Assembly: GCA_030425785.1 (NCBI GenBank)
Contig: JAUHYJ010000183.1
Coordinates: forward strand, 1-7,157
Direction: 5' to 3'
DNA: 7,157 nucleotides
Origin: Acidimicrobiia bacterium
Lineage (GTDB): Bacteria > Actinomycetota > Acidimicrobiia > Acidimicrobiales > Ilumatobacteraceae
Position 1 is the stretch's first letter, and each line of letters begins with the position of its first letter. Below are positions 1 to 5,838 of this stretch, one piece after another. Both the position numbers and the translations under genes were made by a program. The notes below the pieces were generated by a model. The model was not told the DNA's origin. It did no database searches and saw only the letters and a list, made by a program, of their open reading frames with translations.

Positions 1-536
1 CACCGCTCGAACCCGGGCACGAGCGGCAGGATCATCCCCCGGCACGTCGGCAGGAACGGCTCGTTCGCCATCAGGTCGACGAGCTCGTCGGCGGTCACGA
101 ATCGAGCCTCGGCGACCTCGCCGTCCGCGAACTCGAAGGGTCCGTCCGACACCGCCAGGAACAGCTCCGAGATCTCCGTCGAGAAGGCGTCCTCCCACGA
201 GCCGTGGCCGAGCGGCCGCAGGTCGACGCCCGTGACCCCCAATTCCTCGCCGAGCTCGCGCTCGGCACCGTCCCGGTACGTCTCACCCGCACCGAGCACC
301 CCGCCGGCGCACACGTCCCACCACCCGGGCAGCAGGTCCTTCGTGTCGGCTCGCCGGTGCACGAGCAGGCGTCCGTCCGACGACAGGACCACCACGGCGG
401 CCGAGCGATGACGCAGGTTCTCGGCCCGCATCCGCGAGCGCGGCACGAGGTCGATCACCTCGTCGTCGGCCGTCACCCAGACGACCAGCTCGTCGCCTGC
501 GGCCGGTGGCACCGCACTGGCATACCATGCCGACAT
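1..536 (-). CDS. Nudix hydrolase, YfcD-like (C-terminus outside window)
   Basis: Leftward reading frame of 178 codons, open at the window edge, so the C-terminus is missing. A perfect Nudix box (GX5EX7REUXEEXGU) spans residues 79-101: G79, E85, R93-E94, E97-E98, G100. Before it lie RMRAENLRHRSAAVVV (residues 35-50) and HRRADTKDLLPGWWD (60-74), the arrangement of E. coli YfcD and of the Nudix domain in isopentenyl-diphosphate isomerase-like proteins. Nudix enzymes cleave nucleoside diphosphates linked to another group using Mg2+ bound by the box glutamates; the substrate cannot be read from sequence. The start is uncertain. ATG at 536 is used here and overlaps the divergent amidohydrolase ATG; a GTG at 512 in the same frame would leave 22 bp between the genes. 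Neither has a convincing Shine-Dalgarno: a GAGG lies only 3 nt before the ATG. Confidence 0.85.
   Translation of the reverse strand, partial: MSAWYASAVPPAAGDELVVWVTADDEVIDLVPRSRMRAENLRHRSAAVVVLSSDGRLLVHRRADTKDLLPGWWDVCAGGVLGAGETYRDGAERELGEELGVTGVDLRPLGHGSWEDAFSTEISELFLAVSDGPFEFADGEVAEARFVTADELVDLMANEPFLPTCRGMILPLVPGFER
523..528 (+). promoter_or_regulatory. Probable -10 hexamer (TACCAT) for leaderless amidohydrolase mRNA
   Basis: TACCAT fits the actinobacterial -10 consensus TANNNT and ends 6 nt before the ATG at 535, which would put the transcription start at or next to the A of the ATG. No Shine-Dalgarno is visible. It lies inside the coding region of the divergent Nudix gene if that gene starts at 536. 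The -35 is not recognisable. Confidence 0.55.
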
Positions 537-1755
537 GAGCCTCGACACACTCCGCGACGAAGCCCTCGACATCCAGGACGAGACGGTCGCCCTCCGCCGC
601 TCGCTGCACGAGCGGCCCGAGATCGGCAACGACCTGCCGATCACCCGGGATCTCGTGCTCGAGGCCCTCGACGGGCTGCCGCTCGATCTCACCCTCCACG
701 AGACGACGTCCGGCATCAGCGGCATGCTCACCGGTGGCAAGCCCGGTCCGACCGTGCTGCTGCGGGGCGACATGGACGCCCTGCCCCTGCACGAGGACAC
801 CGGCCTCGACTTCACGTCCAAGTCCGACGGGGCGATGCACGCGTGCGGCCACGACACCCACACGGCCATGCTCGCGGCCGCGGCCAAGGTGCTGAGTGCT
901 CGCCAGGACGAGATCGCCGGGCGGGTGCTGTTCATGTTCCAGCCCGGCGAGGAAGGCGAGCACGGCGCCCGGTACATGCTCGAGGAAGGCCTCCTCGACG
1001 TGCCCCCGCTCGCCGACGGCACCGAGTCGCCGGTCACCGGCGCGTTCGCGCTCCACATCATGACGAGCCTGCCGACCGGCATGGTCGCGACCCGCGGCGG
1101 CGCCTGCATGGCGTCGGCCGATCGGTTCGTCATCAAGGTGCACGGCGAGGGCGGTCACGCCAGCATGCCGTTCCGCACGATCGACCCCGTCCCGATCGCG
1201 TGCGAGATCGTGCAGCAGCTCCAGCTGATGGTCACCCGGCGCATCGACGTGTTCGACCCCGCGGTCGTCACGGTCGGCCGCATCCAGGCCGGCACCACCA
1301 ACAACATCATCCCGCACGTGGCCGAGATCGAGGGCACGATCCGCACCGTCAGCGAGTCGACCCGGGCGAAGGTGCACGACCACCTGCGGCGCGTGGCCTC
1401 GAAGATCGCCGAGGCGCACGGTGCCACCGCCGAGCCGGAGGTCATCCTCGGCTATCCCGTCACCTCGAACGACGACCGCTTCGCCGACTTCACGCTCGAC
1501 ACCGCCCGCGACGTGCTCGGCGCCGAGCACGTCGTCCGCTTGCCGACGCCGATCATGGGCGCGGAGGACTTCTCGTACGTCCTGCAGCAGGTGCCGGGCA
1601 CGATGATGTTCCTCGGGGGCACGCATCCCGACCGCGACCCGGCGACCGCGCCGGTGAACCACAGCAACCTCGTCGTGTTCGACGAGGACGCGATGCCGCT
1701 CGGGGTCGAGCTCTACGCCCAGATGGCCCTGCGCCACCTCGGCGCGACCGACTGA
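535..1755 (+). CDS. M20 family metallopeptidase / amidohydrolase (hippurate or IAA-amino acid hydrolase type)
   Basis: Complete 406-residue protein of the M20D amidohydrolase group, which removes acyl groups from N-acyl amino acids (hippurate, indole-acetyl-amino acids, N-acetyl-diaminopimelate and related compounds). Visible motifs in order: LRRSLHERPEIGND (residues 20-33); RGDMDALP (77-84); ACGHDTHTAML with metal ligands C104 and H106 (103-113); FQPGEEGEHGA with the catalytic and metal-binding glutamates (135-145); LHIM with ligand H174; the dimerisation-domain signature GEGGHASMP (204-212); NIIP (257-260); and the C-terminal metal-binding segment PVNHSN with H376. The length is typical for the family and no signal peptide is present, so it is probably cytoplasmic with two divalent metals. 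It is transcribed alone, divergent from the Nudix gene and convergent with the dioxygenase 15 bp away. The exact acyl-amino acid substrate cannot be assigned. Confidence 0.93.
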   Translation: MSLDTLRDEALDIQDETVALRRSLHERPEIGNDLPITRDLVLEALDGLPLDLTLHETTSGISGMLTGGKPGPTVLLRGDMDALPLHEDTGLDFTSKSDGAMHACGHDTHTAMLAAAAKVLSARQDEIAGRVLFMFQPGEEGEHGARYMLEEGLLDVPPLADGTESPVTGAFALHIMTSLPTGMVATRGGACMASADRFVIKVHGEGGHASMPFRTIDPVPIACEIVQQLQLMVTRRIDVFDPAVVTVGRIQAGTTNNIIPHVAEIEGTIRTVSESTRAKVHDHLRRVASKIAEAHGATAEPEVILGYPVTSNDDRFADFTLDTARDVLGAEHVVRLPTPIMGAEDFSYVLQQVPGTMMFLGGTHPDRDPATAPVNHSNLVVFDEDAMPLGVELYAQMALRHLGATD

Positions 1756-1770
1756 CTCGCGGTCAACGCG

Positions 1771-2622
1771 TCACGACGGCCGGACCGTCGCCCAGCCGGT
1801 CGCGAACTCGCGCTCGGGGTGCACCGCGGCCAGCGGGTCCTCGCTGTCGCGCCAGTAGCCGAGCCCGTTGCCGGTCTTGGCGTAGCCGATGAACCGGAGC
1901 AGATCGTCCGACCAGTCGGTCACCTCGGCCGGTGGGCACTCGAGGAACTGGTTCGTCGACTGGGTCAGCCAGCCGACGGCGTGCTGGAGCGAGAGACCCG
2001 CCCGCCGGCCGTCGGAGTCGTTGGCCCCGCCGCCGTGGAACACCGACCCGGTGTAGACGAACAGCGACCCGGCGGGCATCTCGGCGGCGACGGTCGAGGA
2101 GGGGTCGGGCCGGGCGTCGTGGGGCCAGCGGTGGCTCCCGGGCACGACCCGCGTGGCGCCGTTCGCGGCGACGAACTCGGTGACCGCCCACATGCCGTTC
2201 AACTCGACCTCGCACGGGAAGTCGACCATGTCGTACTTCCAGGCGTCGCGGTGCAGGCGCTGGGCCGACTCGCCCGGGCCGATCTCGATGTACTCGGCGG
2301 CGGAGAATCGCCAGGTCGTGGCATGACCGAGCACGTGATCGCCCGCCGCCATGATCGCCGGGTGCATCGCGATGCTCCGGAACGTGGCCGACCTGGGGAG
2401 CGGGGCGCCCGTTCGACGGGTGCGGTGGCCCTCGAAGTCGCTCGCGCCGACCGACGCGGCCGCCCGATGTGCGTGCAGCTCGTCGGCGATCGCGGCCATG
2501 ACCGACTCGTCGACGAGTCGCTCGAGCACGCAGCACCCGGCCTCGTCGAGTGCGCGTCGCAGCGCATCGGCATCGGCCGTCGGGTCGTACCCGGCGAGGC
2601 GTGGGATCTCGCCCGCTCGCAT
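1771..2622 (-). CDS. Phytanoyl-CoA dioxygenase (PhyH) family Fe(II)/2-oxoglutarate oxygenase
   Basis: 283-residue protein beginning MRAGEIPRLAGY. The leading segment DALRRALDEAGCCVLERLVD (residues 19-38) is the usual PhyH opening. The iron triad is H124-x-D126 in LHRDAWKYD and H196 in SVFHGGGANDS; R206 or R207 is placed to hold the 2-oxoglutarate carboxylate. PGSHRWPHD (161-169) is the familiar strand before the distal histidine. These enzymes hydroxylate or otherwise oxidise small molecules with O2 and 2-oxoglutarate; members near secondary-metabolite genes are common, but nothing here identifies a substrate. The frame stays open upstream into the preceding gene, but similarity begins only after ATG 2622, which is also preceded by a -10-like hexamer. 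It lies 10 bp downstream of the polyglutamate hydrolase, so it could be co-transcribed, transcribed separately, or both. Confidence 0.88.
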   Translation of the reverse strand: MRAGEIPRLAGYDPTADADALRRALDEAGCCVLERLVDESVMAAIADELHAHRAAASVGASDFEGHRTRRTGAPLPRSATFRSIAMHPAIMAAGDHVLGHATTWRFSAAEYIEIGPGESAQRLHRDAWKYDMVDFPCEVELNGMWAVTEFVAANGATRVVPGSHRWPHDARPDPSSTVAAEMPAGSLFVYTGSVFHGGGANDSDGRRAGLSLQHAVGWLTQSTNQFLECPPAEVTDWSDDLLRFIGYAKTGNGLGYWRDSEDPLAAVHPEREFATGWATVRPS

Positions 2623-2629
2623 CGCACGG

Positions 2630-2635
2630 ATGCTA
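2630..2635 (-). promoter_or_regulatory. Probable -10 hexamer (TAGCAT) before the dioxygenase
   Basis: Read on the minus strand, TAGCAT matches TANNNT and is separated from the ATG at 2622 by 7 nt, the leaderless spacing seen at several other genes in this window. Its first three bases are the TAG stop codon of the upstream gene. No Shine-Dalgarno precedes the ATG, which favours a leaderless transcript or translational coupling. Confidence 0.5.
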
Positions 2636-3256
2636 GGGCGTGGCGGTCGCCCAGCGCTCGGCGACGGACGCCAGGCCGTCGATGAGCGCCTCGGTGTGCG
2701 GGACGAGCCCGTGCTCCCAATCCCACCACAGTGGGCTCGAACCGCGCACCCGCGGCGGCAGCTCGATCTGGACGCCGCCGGCGCGGGGCAGGTTGACCGG
2801 GTTGCGCGGGTGGATGCCACGCAACTCCTTCGGGATGTCGTCGAGGTCGTCGACGACGTCGTACGCCGGCAGCCGAGGTCGCAGCGCCTGCGCCAGCTCA
2901 CCGGCGAGCTCGCGGTTCGAGCCCCCCAGCAACAACGACGTCAGCAGGTGACGTCGCCCGAACCCGTGCACGGTCACCACGACGTCGACGTGGTCGAGGA
3001 AGGTGCGCAGGCGCGTCGACGCGGCCGGGTCGATGCGGGTCGAGGGGAGGTGGAGACCCCAGTCGGCCGGGTGCACCACGCCGTAGTAGCTGGCGCCCGC
3101 TCGCTCGGCAGCGGCGCGAGCGATCACGTCGGTCTGCTCCTCGAGCCCTCCGCCGTGGTACGCCATGAAGCCGAATCGGCCCCGCACCGCGAGCTCTTCG
3201 CGTACGCCGGCCATCTCCAGCAGCTCGGCGAACGTCGCTGTCGGCACCGCGCTCAC
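2633..3256 (-). CDS. Poly-gamma-glutamate hydrolase family protein (YjqB-like, PF05908 type)
   Basis: 207-residue protein with the pattern of the phage-type poly-gamma-glutamate hydrolase / YjqB family, zinc-dependent enzymes related in fold to carboxypeptidases. Visible motifs: MAYHGGGLEEQTDVIARAAA (residues 31-50) with H34 and the following glutamates as likely zinc ligands, VVTVHGFG (93-100) with H97, and GGVQIELPPRVR (160-171), the conserved C-terminal strand whose glutamate is a catalytic candidate. In phages and Bacillus such proteins depolymerise gamma-linked glutamate; in actinobacteria the natural substrate is unknown and could be another gamma-glutamyl compound. There is no signal peptide. 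The start is a GTG (MSAVPTATF) preceded by GGGAGG at 3265-3270 with 8 nt spacing; an overlapping ATG at 3258 runs straight into TGA and cannot be the start. It is divergent from orn and directly upstream of the dioxygenase. Confidence 0.8.
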   Translation of the reverse strand: MSAVPTATFAELLEMAGVREELAVRGRFGFMAYHGGGLEEQTDVIARAAAERAGASYYGVVHPADWGLHLPSTRIDPAASTRLRTFLDHVDVVVTVHGFGRRHLLTSLLLGGSNRELAGELAQALRPRLPAYDVVDDLDDIPKELRGIHPRNPVNLPRAGGVQIELPPRVRGSSPLWWDWEHGLVPHTEALIDGLASVAERWATATP

Positions 3257-3264
3257 ATCGCTTC

Positions 3265-3270
3265 CCTCCC
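3265..3270 (-). promoter_or_regulatory. Ribosome binding site deciding the GTG start at 3256
   Basis: On the minus strand GGGAGG lies 8 nt before the GTG. It supports GTG 3256 over GTG codons further in, and contrasts with the dioxygenase downstream, which has no such site. Confidence 0.6.
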
Positions 3271-3291
3271 GGCCGCCATCCCCCTCGGGGG

Positions 3292-3297
3292 TAGAGT
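3292..3297 (+). promoter_or_regulatory. Probable -10 hexamer (TAGAGT) for leaderless orn mRNA
   Basis: TAGAGT fits TANNNT and ends 8 nt before the orn ATG; no Shine-Dalgarno is present. Just upstream is a short GC inverted repeat (five C, TC, five G; 3280-3291) in the 49 bp between the divergent start codons, which might serve as an operator or be chance. Confidence 0.5.
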
Positions 3298-3305
3298 CGC
3301 CAGCG

Positions 3306-3944
3306 ATGCTGGTGTGGATGGATCTGGAGATGACAGGGCTCGATCACACGTCCGACGTGATCGTCGAGATCGCCACGCTCGTGACCGACGACGAACTCCA
3401 GATCGTCGCCGAGGGACCCGACCTCGTCGTGCACCAGCCCGACGACGTGCTCGCCCGCATGGACCCGTTCGTCGTCGACATGCACACCCGGTCCGGTCTG
3501 CTCGACCAGATCCGGGCGTCGACGATGTCGCTCGAGGACGCGGGCGCTGAGACCCTGGCCTTCATTCGTGAGCACTGCCCGGTCGAGCGCACGGTGCCGC
3601 TGTGCGGCAACTCGATCGGCACGGACCGTCGGTTCCTGGCCGCCTACCTCCCCGAGATCGAGGAGTACCTGCACTACCGATCGGTCGACGTGTCGAGCCT
3701 GAAAGAGCTCGTACGTCGCTGGTACCCCGACGCGTTGAACGCCCGAGGCTGGAAGCAGGGTTCGCACCGCGCGCTCGACGACATCCGTGAGAGCGTCTCC
3801 GAACTGCAGCTGTACCGCGACCTCGTCTTCGCCACCCCCGACGTCGTGGGCGAGCGGGTGGCGGCGCTCCAGGCGATGATCGCAGCCGAGGCCGCGGCCG
3901 ATGCGCCCGCCGACCCGACCGACGAGACGCCCGGCCCGGCCTGA
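3306..3944 (+). CDS. orn: Oligoribonuclease (DEDDh 3'-5' exoribonuclease)
   Basis: 212-residue cytoplasmic enzyme that degrades di- to short oligoribonucleotides to mononucleotides, finishing RNA turnover and clearing pGpG from cyclic-di-GMP breakdown. The DEDDh residues are all visible: D6 and E8 in VWMDLEMTGLD, D107 in GNSIGTDRRF, H154 in KQGSHRALDDI, and D159 in the same motif. The YLHYRSVDVSSLKEL stretch (121-135) is highly typical of Orn. The body matches the usual length of about 180 residues; an Ala/Pro/Asp-rich tail from about residue 192 is extra and looks disordered. The frame stays open upstream, but Orn similarity starts at ATG 3306, right after the -10-like hexamer. Transcribed rightward, with 63 bp before the next gene. 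Function is as secure as sequence alone allows. Confidence 0.96.
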   Translation: MLVWMDLEMTGLDHTSDVIVEIATLVTDDELQIVAEGPDLVVHQPDDVLARMDPFVVDMHTRSGLLDQIRASTMSLEDAGAETLAFIREHCPVERTVPLCGNSIGTDRRFLAAYLPEIEEYLHYRSVDVSSLKELVRRWYPDALNARGWKQGSHRALDDIRESVSELQLYRDLVFATPDVVGERVAALQAMIAAEAAADAPADPTDETPGPA

Positions 3945-3961
3945 CGGCAACCGCGCAGCCG

Positions 3962-3977
3962 ACGTTCCCTGGGACGT
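3962..3977 (+). repeat. Inverted repeat (operator candidate) upstream of the quinone oxidoreductase
   Basis: ACGTTCC (3962-3968) faces GGGACGT (3971-3977) across 2 nt, with one mismatch between the arms. It covers the position expected for the -35 of the -10-like GAGACT at 3996-4001, a typical place for a repressor site. The same half-site, ACGTYCC, recurs in a different arrangement before the WhiB gene at 5099. Binding is untested inference. Confidence 0.3.
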
Positions 3978-3995
3978 GCCGCCGCACCGGTACGC

Positions 3996-4001
3996 GAGAC
4001 T
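3996..4001 (+). promoter_or_regulatory. Weak -10 candidate (GAGACT) for the quinone oxidoreductase
   Basis: GAGACT differs from TANNNT only at the first base and ends 6 nt before the ATG at 4008. No Shine-Dalgarno is visible. It is listed because its spacing is the same as at the better leaderless candidates in the window. Confidence 0.3.
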
Positions 4002-4007
4002 GCTCGC

Positions 4008-4982
4008 ATGCGTGCCGTCGTCGTCTCCGAATACGGCGGGCCGGAGGTCCTCTCGGTCCGTGAGGTTCCCGCTCCTGCCCCCGGCCCCGACGAGATCCTC
4101 GTCCGGGTCCACCACACCGCGGTCAACCGCGCCGACACCCTGCAGCGACAGGGTGCGTACCCCGACCCACAGCAGCGCGAGTACGAGATCCTCGGCCTCG
4201 AGTACGCCGGTGTCGTCGAGGCCGTCGGTCAGCGGGTGACGCTCTGGCAGCCCGGCGACCGGGTGATGGGCATCGAGGCCGGCGCCTGCTACGCCGAGTA
4301 CCTCGCCACCCACGAGCGTCAGGCACTGCCCGTCCCCGATTCGCTGCCACTCGAGGACGCGGCGGCGATCCCCGAGGTGTTCCTCACCGCCTGGGACGCG
4401 CTCGTCGTCCAGGGCGGCCTGACCAGCGGTCGCTGGGCGCTCGTGCATGCGGGCGCGTCCGGGGTCGGCACCGCTGCGATCCAGATCGCCGGCGCCATCG
4501 GCGCCCGGATCGCCGTGACCTGTTCGAGCGGGAAGATGGACGCCTGTCGCGAGCTCGGGGCCGACCTCGTCATCGAACGGTCGCCGAACGACTGGGCCTC
4601 GGAGTTGAAGGCCGCCGTGCCCGGCGGCGTCGACACGATCCTCGACGTCGTCGGCGGTGAGGAGACCAACCGCAATCTGGCGAGCGTGCGCCCGCGCGGC
4701 ACGATCGTCCAGGTCGGGCTGATGGGCGGCGGCCACACGCCGGTCAACCTCGGCCTGCTGCTCGTCAAGCGGGTGACCTGGATCGGCACCACCCTGCGGG
4801 CGCGTCCGATCGAGGAGAAGGCGGCCATCTGCCAGCGGTTCATCGCCGAGATGCTCCCGCTCCTCGCCGCCGGCCGGCTCCGACCGGTGATCGACTCGCG
4901 CTTCGCGCTCGACGGCATCGCCGATGCGCACCGGCACATGGAGGCCAACGCCAACGTCGGCAAGATCCTCGTCGACATCTGA
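4008..4982 (+). CDS. NAD(P)H quinone oxidoreductase, PIG3-like zinc-free medium-chain dehydrogenase/reductase
   Basis: 324-residue medium-chain dehydrogenase/reductase of the quinone oxidoreductase branch, expected to reduce quinones or other enone-type electrophiles with NADPH. The N-terminal GroES-like domain holds the opening MRAVVVSEYGGPEVL and NRADTLQRQGAYP (residues 40-52); this NRAD...QRQG.YP pattern is characteristic of the PIG3/TP53I3 subgroup. The Rossmann domain carries the nucleotide-binding HAGASGVGTAAIQIA (147-161), where classical QOR has AAAGGVG. LGADLVI (183-189), DVVGG (213-217) and the C-terminal NVGKILVDI are all family-typical. The cysteine and histidine cluster of structural or catalytic zinc is absent, as expected. 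Length is normal, with no signal or membrane segment, so it is cytoplasmic. It sits alone after orn and is followed by a strong hairpin. Physiological substrate unknown. Confidence 0.92.
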   Translation: MRAVVVSEYGGPEVLSVREVPAPAPGPDEILVRVHHTAVNRADTLQRQGAYPDPQQREYEILGLEYAGVVEAVGQRVTLWQPGDRVMGIEAGACYAEYLATHERQALPVPDSLPLEDAAAIPEVFLTAWDALVVQGGLTSGRWALVHAGASGVGTAAIQIAGAIGARIAVTCSSGKMDACRELGADLVIERSPNDWASELKAAVPGGVDTILDVVGGEETNRNLASVRPRGTIVQVGLMGGGHTPVNLGLLLVKRVTWIGTTLRARPIEEKAAICQRFIAEMLPLLAAGRLRPVIDSRFALDGIADAHRHMEANANVGKILVDI

Positions 4983-4991
4983 CGCGCGGCC

Positions 4992-5019
4992 CGGCCGGTC
5001 GACGCGCGTCGTCCGGCCG
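4992..5019 (+). terminator. Stem-loop, probable terminator after the quinone oxidoreductase
   Basis: CGGCCGG (4992-4998) pairs perfectly with CCGGCCG (5013-5019). After one T/T mismatch the stem continues with CGAC/GTCG (5000-5003 and 5008-5011), leaving a 4-nt loop. It begins 9 bp after the stop codon. No run of T follows, so it is a GC-rich hairpin terminator of the kind common in actinobacteria, or simply an mRNA 3'-end stabiliser. Confidence 0.5.
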
Positions 5020-5063
5020 AAGTTCCTCGCAGGTTTTCGCGAGATGTCGCCGCGCTCGTGCTC

Positions 5064-5088
5064 TGGAACGTCGTCCAACGACGTCCCA
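5064..5088 (+). repeat. Inverted repeat abutting the ribosome binding site of the first WhiB gene
   Basis: TGGAACGTCGT (5064-5074) and ACGACGTCCCA (5078-5088) pair at 10 of 11 positions around a 3-nt centre. The last base is also the first base of the Shine-Dalgarno AGGAG (5088-5092), which stands 6 nt before the ATG at 5099. In DNA this would be a protein-binding palindrome; in RNA, a hairpin pressed against the ribosome binding site. Either would give control of this gene; sequence cannot tell which. Confidence 0.45.
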
Positions 5089-5098
5089 GGAGTACGAC

Positions 5099-5656
5099 AT
5101 GACAACGAATCAGTACGAACGCACCGGAAAATCGCACACCGCGCGTATCAGCGATGGGCCGGGCGACCTCTCTGTCGGCATGCAGCTCGACATGCAGGGG
5201 ACCAGGCGGGATGTCGCGGCGGGACCGGCGACCCTCGAGATGATCGTGAGCGGGACGGTCATCTCGATGGTCGTCGCCGAGACGGCGGGCACGGCGGACA
5301 CCGTGCACCTCGGCGCCGCGACCGACGACACGACCGATGCGGGCGAGGACGACGTGCCGGCGGGCACGAGCTACGCCCGGTGTGCCGACGGGAACGGCAC
5401 GCTCACCCATCTGTTCTTCTCCGACGACGAGTTCGACATCGCTCGTGCCAAGGCCATCTGCGGCCGTTGCGGGCTGGCCGAGACCTGCCTCGCAGGTGCG
5501 CTCGACCGGGTCGAGCCCTACGGCGTGTGGGGCGGCAAGCTCGTCATCGACGGCGTGGTCGTCGAGGTCAAGCGTGGGCGCGGGCGTCCCCCCAAGACGC
5601 CTCGGCCGCCGCTCGTGGTCGACGAGGTGCCTCTTCCCCCGCACCTCGTCGCCTGA
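5099..5656 (+). CDS. WhiB7-like transcriptional regulator with long N-terminal extension
   Basis: 185-residue WhiB-family protein. The four iron-sulfur cysteines are C95, C121, C124 and C130 (C-x25-C-x2-C-x5-C), followed by the WhiB turn EPYGVWGGK (139-147) and an AT-hook RGRGRPPK (159-166), which is the WhiB7 mark. Family members bind a [4Fe-4S] cluster and region 4 of the primary sigma factor, and the AT-hook grips AT-rich DNA upstream of the -35. The core is about 70% identical by eye to the WhiB protein encoded from 6285. Residues 1-90 have no counterpart in canonical WhiB7 (about 90 residues in all); they are Thr/Asp/Gly-rich and unrecognised. ATG 5099 is chosen for its AGGAG at 6 nt; internal ATG codons (5180, 5192, 5240) lack such a site, but a shorter product cannot be excluded. 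It does not share the attenuator leader of its neighbour. Confidence 0.88.
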   Translation: MTTNQYERTGKSHTARISDGPGDLSVGMQLDMQGTRRDVAAGPATLEMIVSGTVISMVVAETAGTADTVHLGAATDDTTDAGEDDVPAGTSYARCADGNGTLTHLFFSDDEFDIARAKAICGRCGLAETCLAGALDRVEPYGVWGGKLVIDGVVVEVKRGRGRPPKTPRPPLVVDEVPLPPHLVA

Positions 5657-5766
5657 CGGCGCGCGAAACCTGCTTGACGCCCGGCGGTGCGGCGTGGTCC
5701 ACTAGGCCCACGTCGCGCCGCCGCGCGCGACCCGAAACCGGTCGTCGATCCACGCTCGCCGTGATC

Positions 5767-5772
5767 TACGAT
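5767..5772 (+). promoter_or_regulatory. Candidate -10 (TACGAT) for the leader ORF-whiB7 transcript
   Basis: TACGAT is a good TANNNT hexamer. It would start RNA near 5779, about 60 nt before the leader ORF. No consensus -35 is seen (GTCGAT at 5744-5749 has 17-bp spacing), as expected for a promoter needing an activator. An A-rich CGAAACC (5733-5739) lies just upstream of that position, where WhiB7 would contact DNA if the gene is autoregulated as in mycobacteria. The region 5657-5766 otherwise holds a second CGAAACC (5664-5670) followed by TTGACG (5674-5679) without a clear -10. Confidence 0.45.
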
Positions 5773-5838
5773 CGGGCGACAACCCGTTCGACGATCTCGC
5801 CGCGATGAGCTGGCTGAGCTGACAAGGAGCCCGAACCG

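Noticed and set aside
1746..1764. Possible shared terminator between the convergent amidohydrolase and dioxygenase (GACCG and CGGTC)
   Set aside because: Only 5 pairs, a 9-nt loop and no T-run; too weak to call.
204..1892. Long rightward frame of 562 codons overlapping the Nudix and amidohydrolase genes
   Set aside because: Its product is Arg/His/Pro-rich with no motif, and it is a shadow frame of two genes that carry full family signatures in other frames.
2898..5105. Leftward 735-codon open frame across orn and the quinone oxidoreductase
   Set aside because: High GC lengthens antisense frames; the product is His/Asp/Arg-rich low-complexity sequence opposite two unmistakable genes.
5691..5722. 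Hairpin-like CGTGG and CCACG after the first WhiB gene
   Set aside because: Short arms with a 10-nt loop in GC-rich DNA and no T-run; could be a weak terminator but not supported enough to list.
5805..5822. Five-codon mini-ORF (MSWLS, stop) ending just before the leader ORF's ribosome binding site
   Set aside because: It has no ribosome binding site and is short enough to occur by chance; kept only as a possible extra uORF if the transcript starts near 5779.
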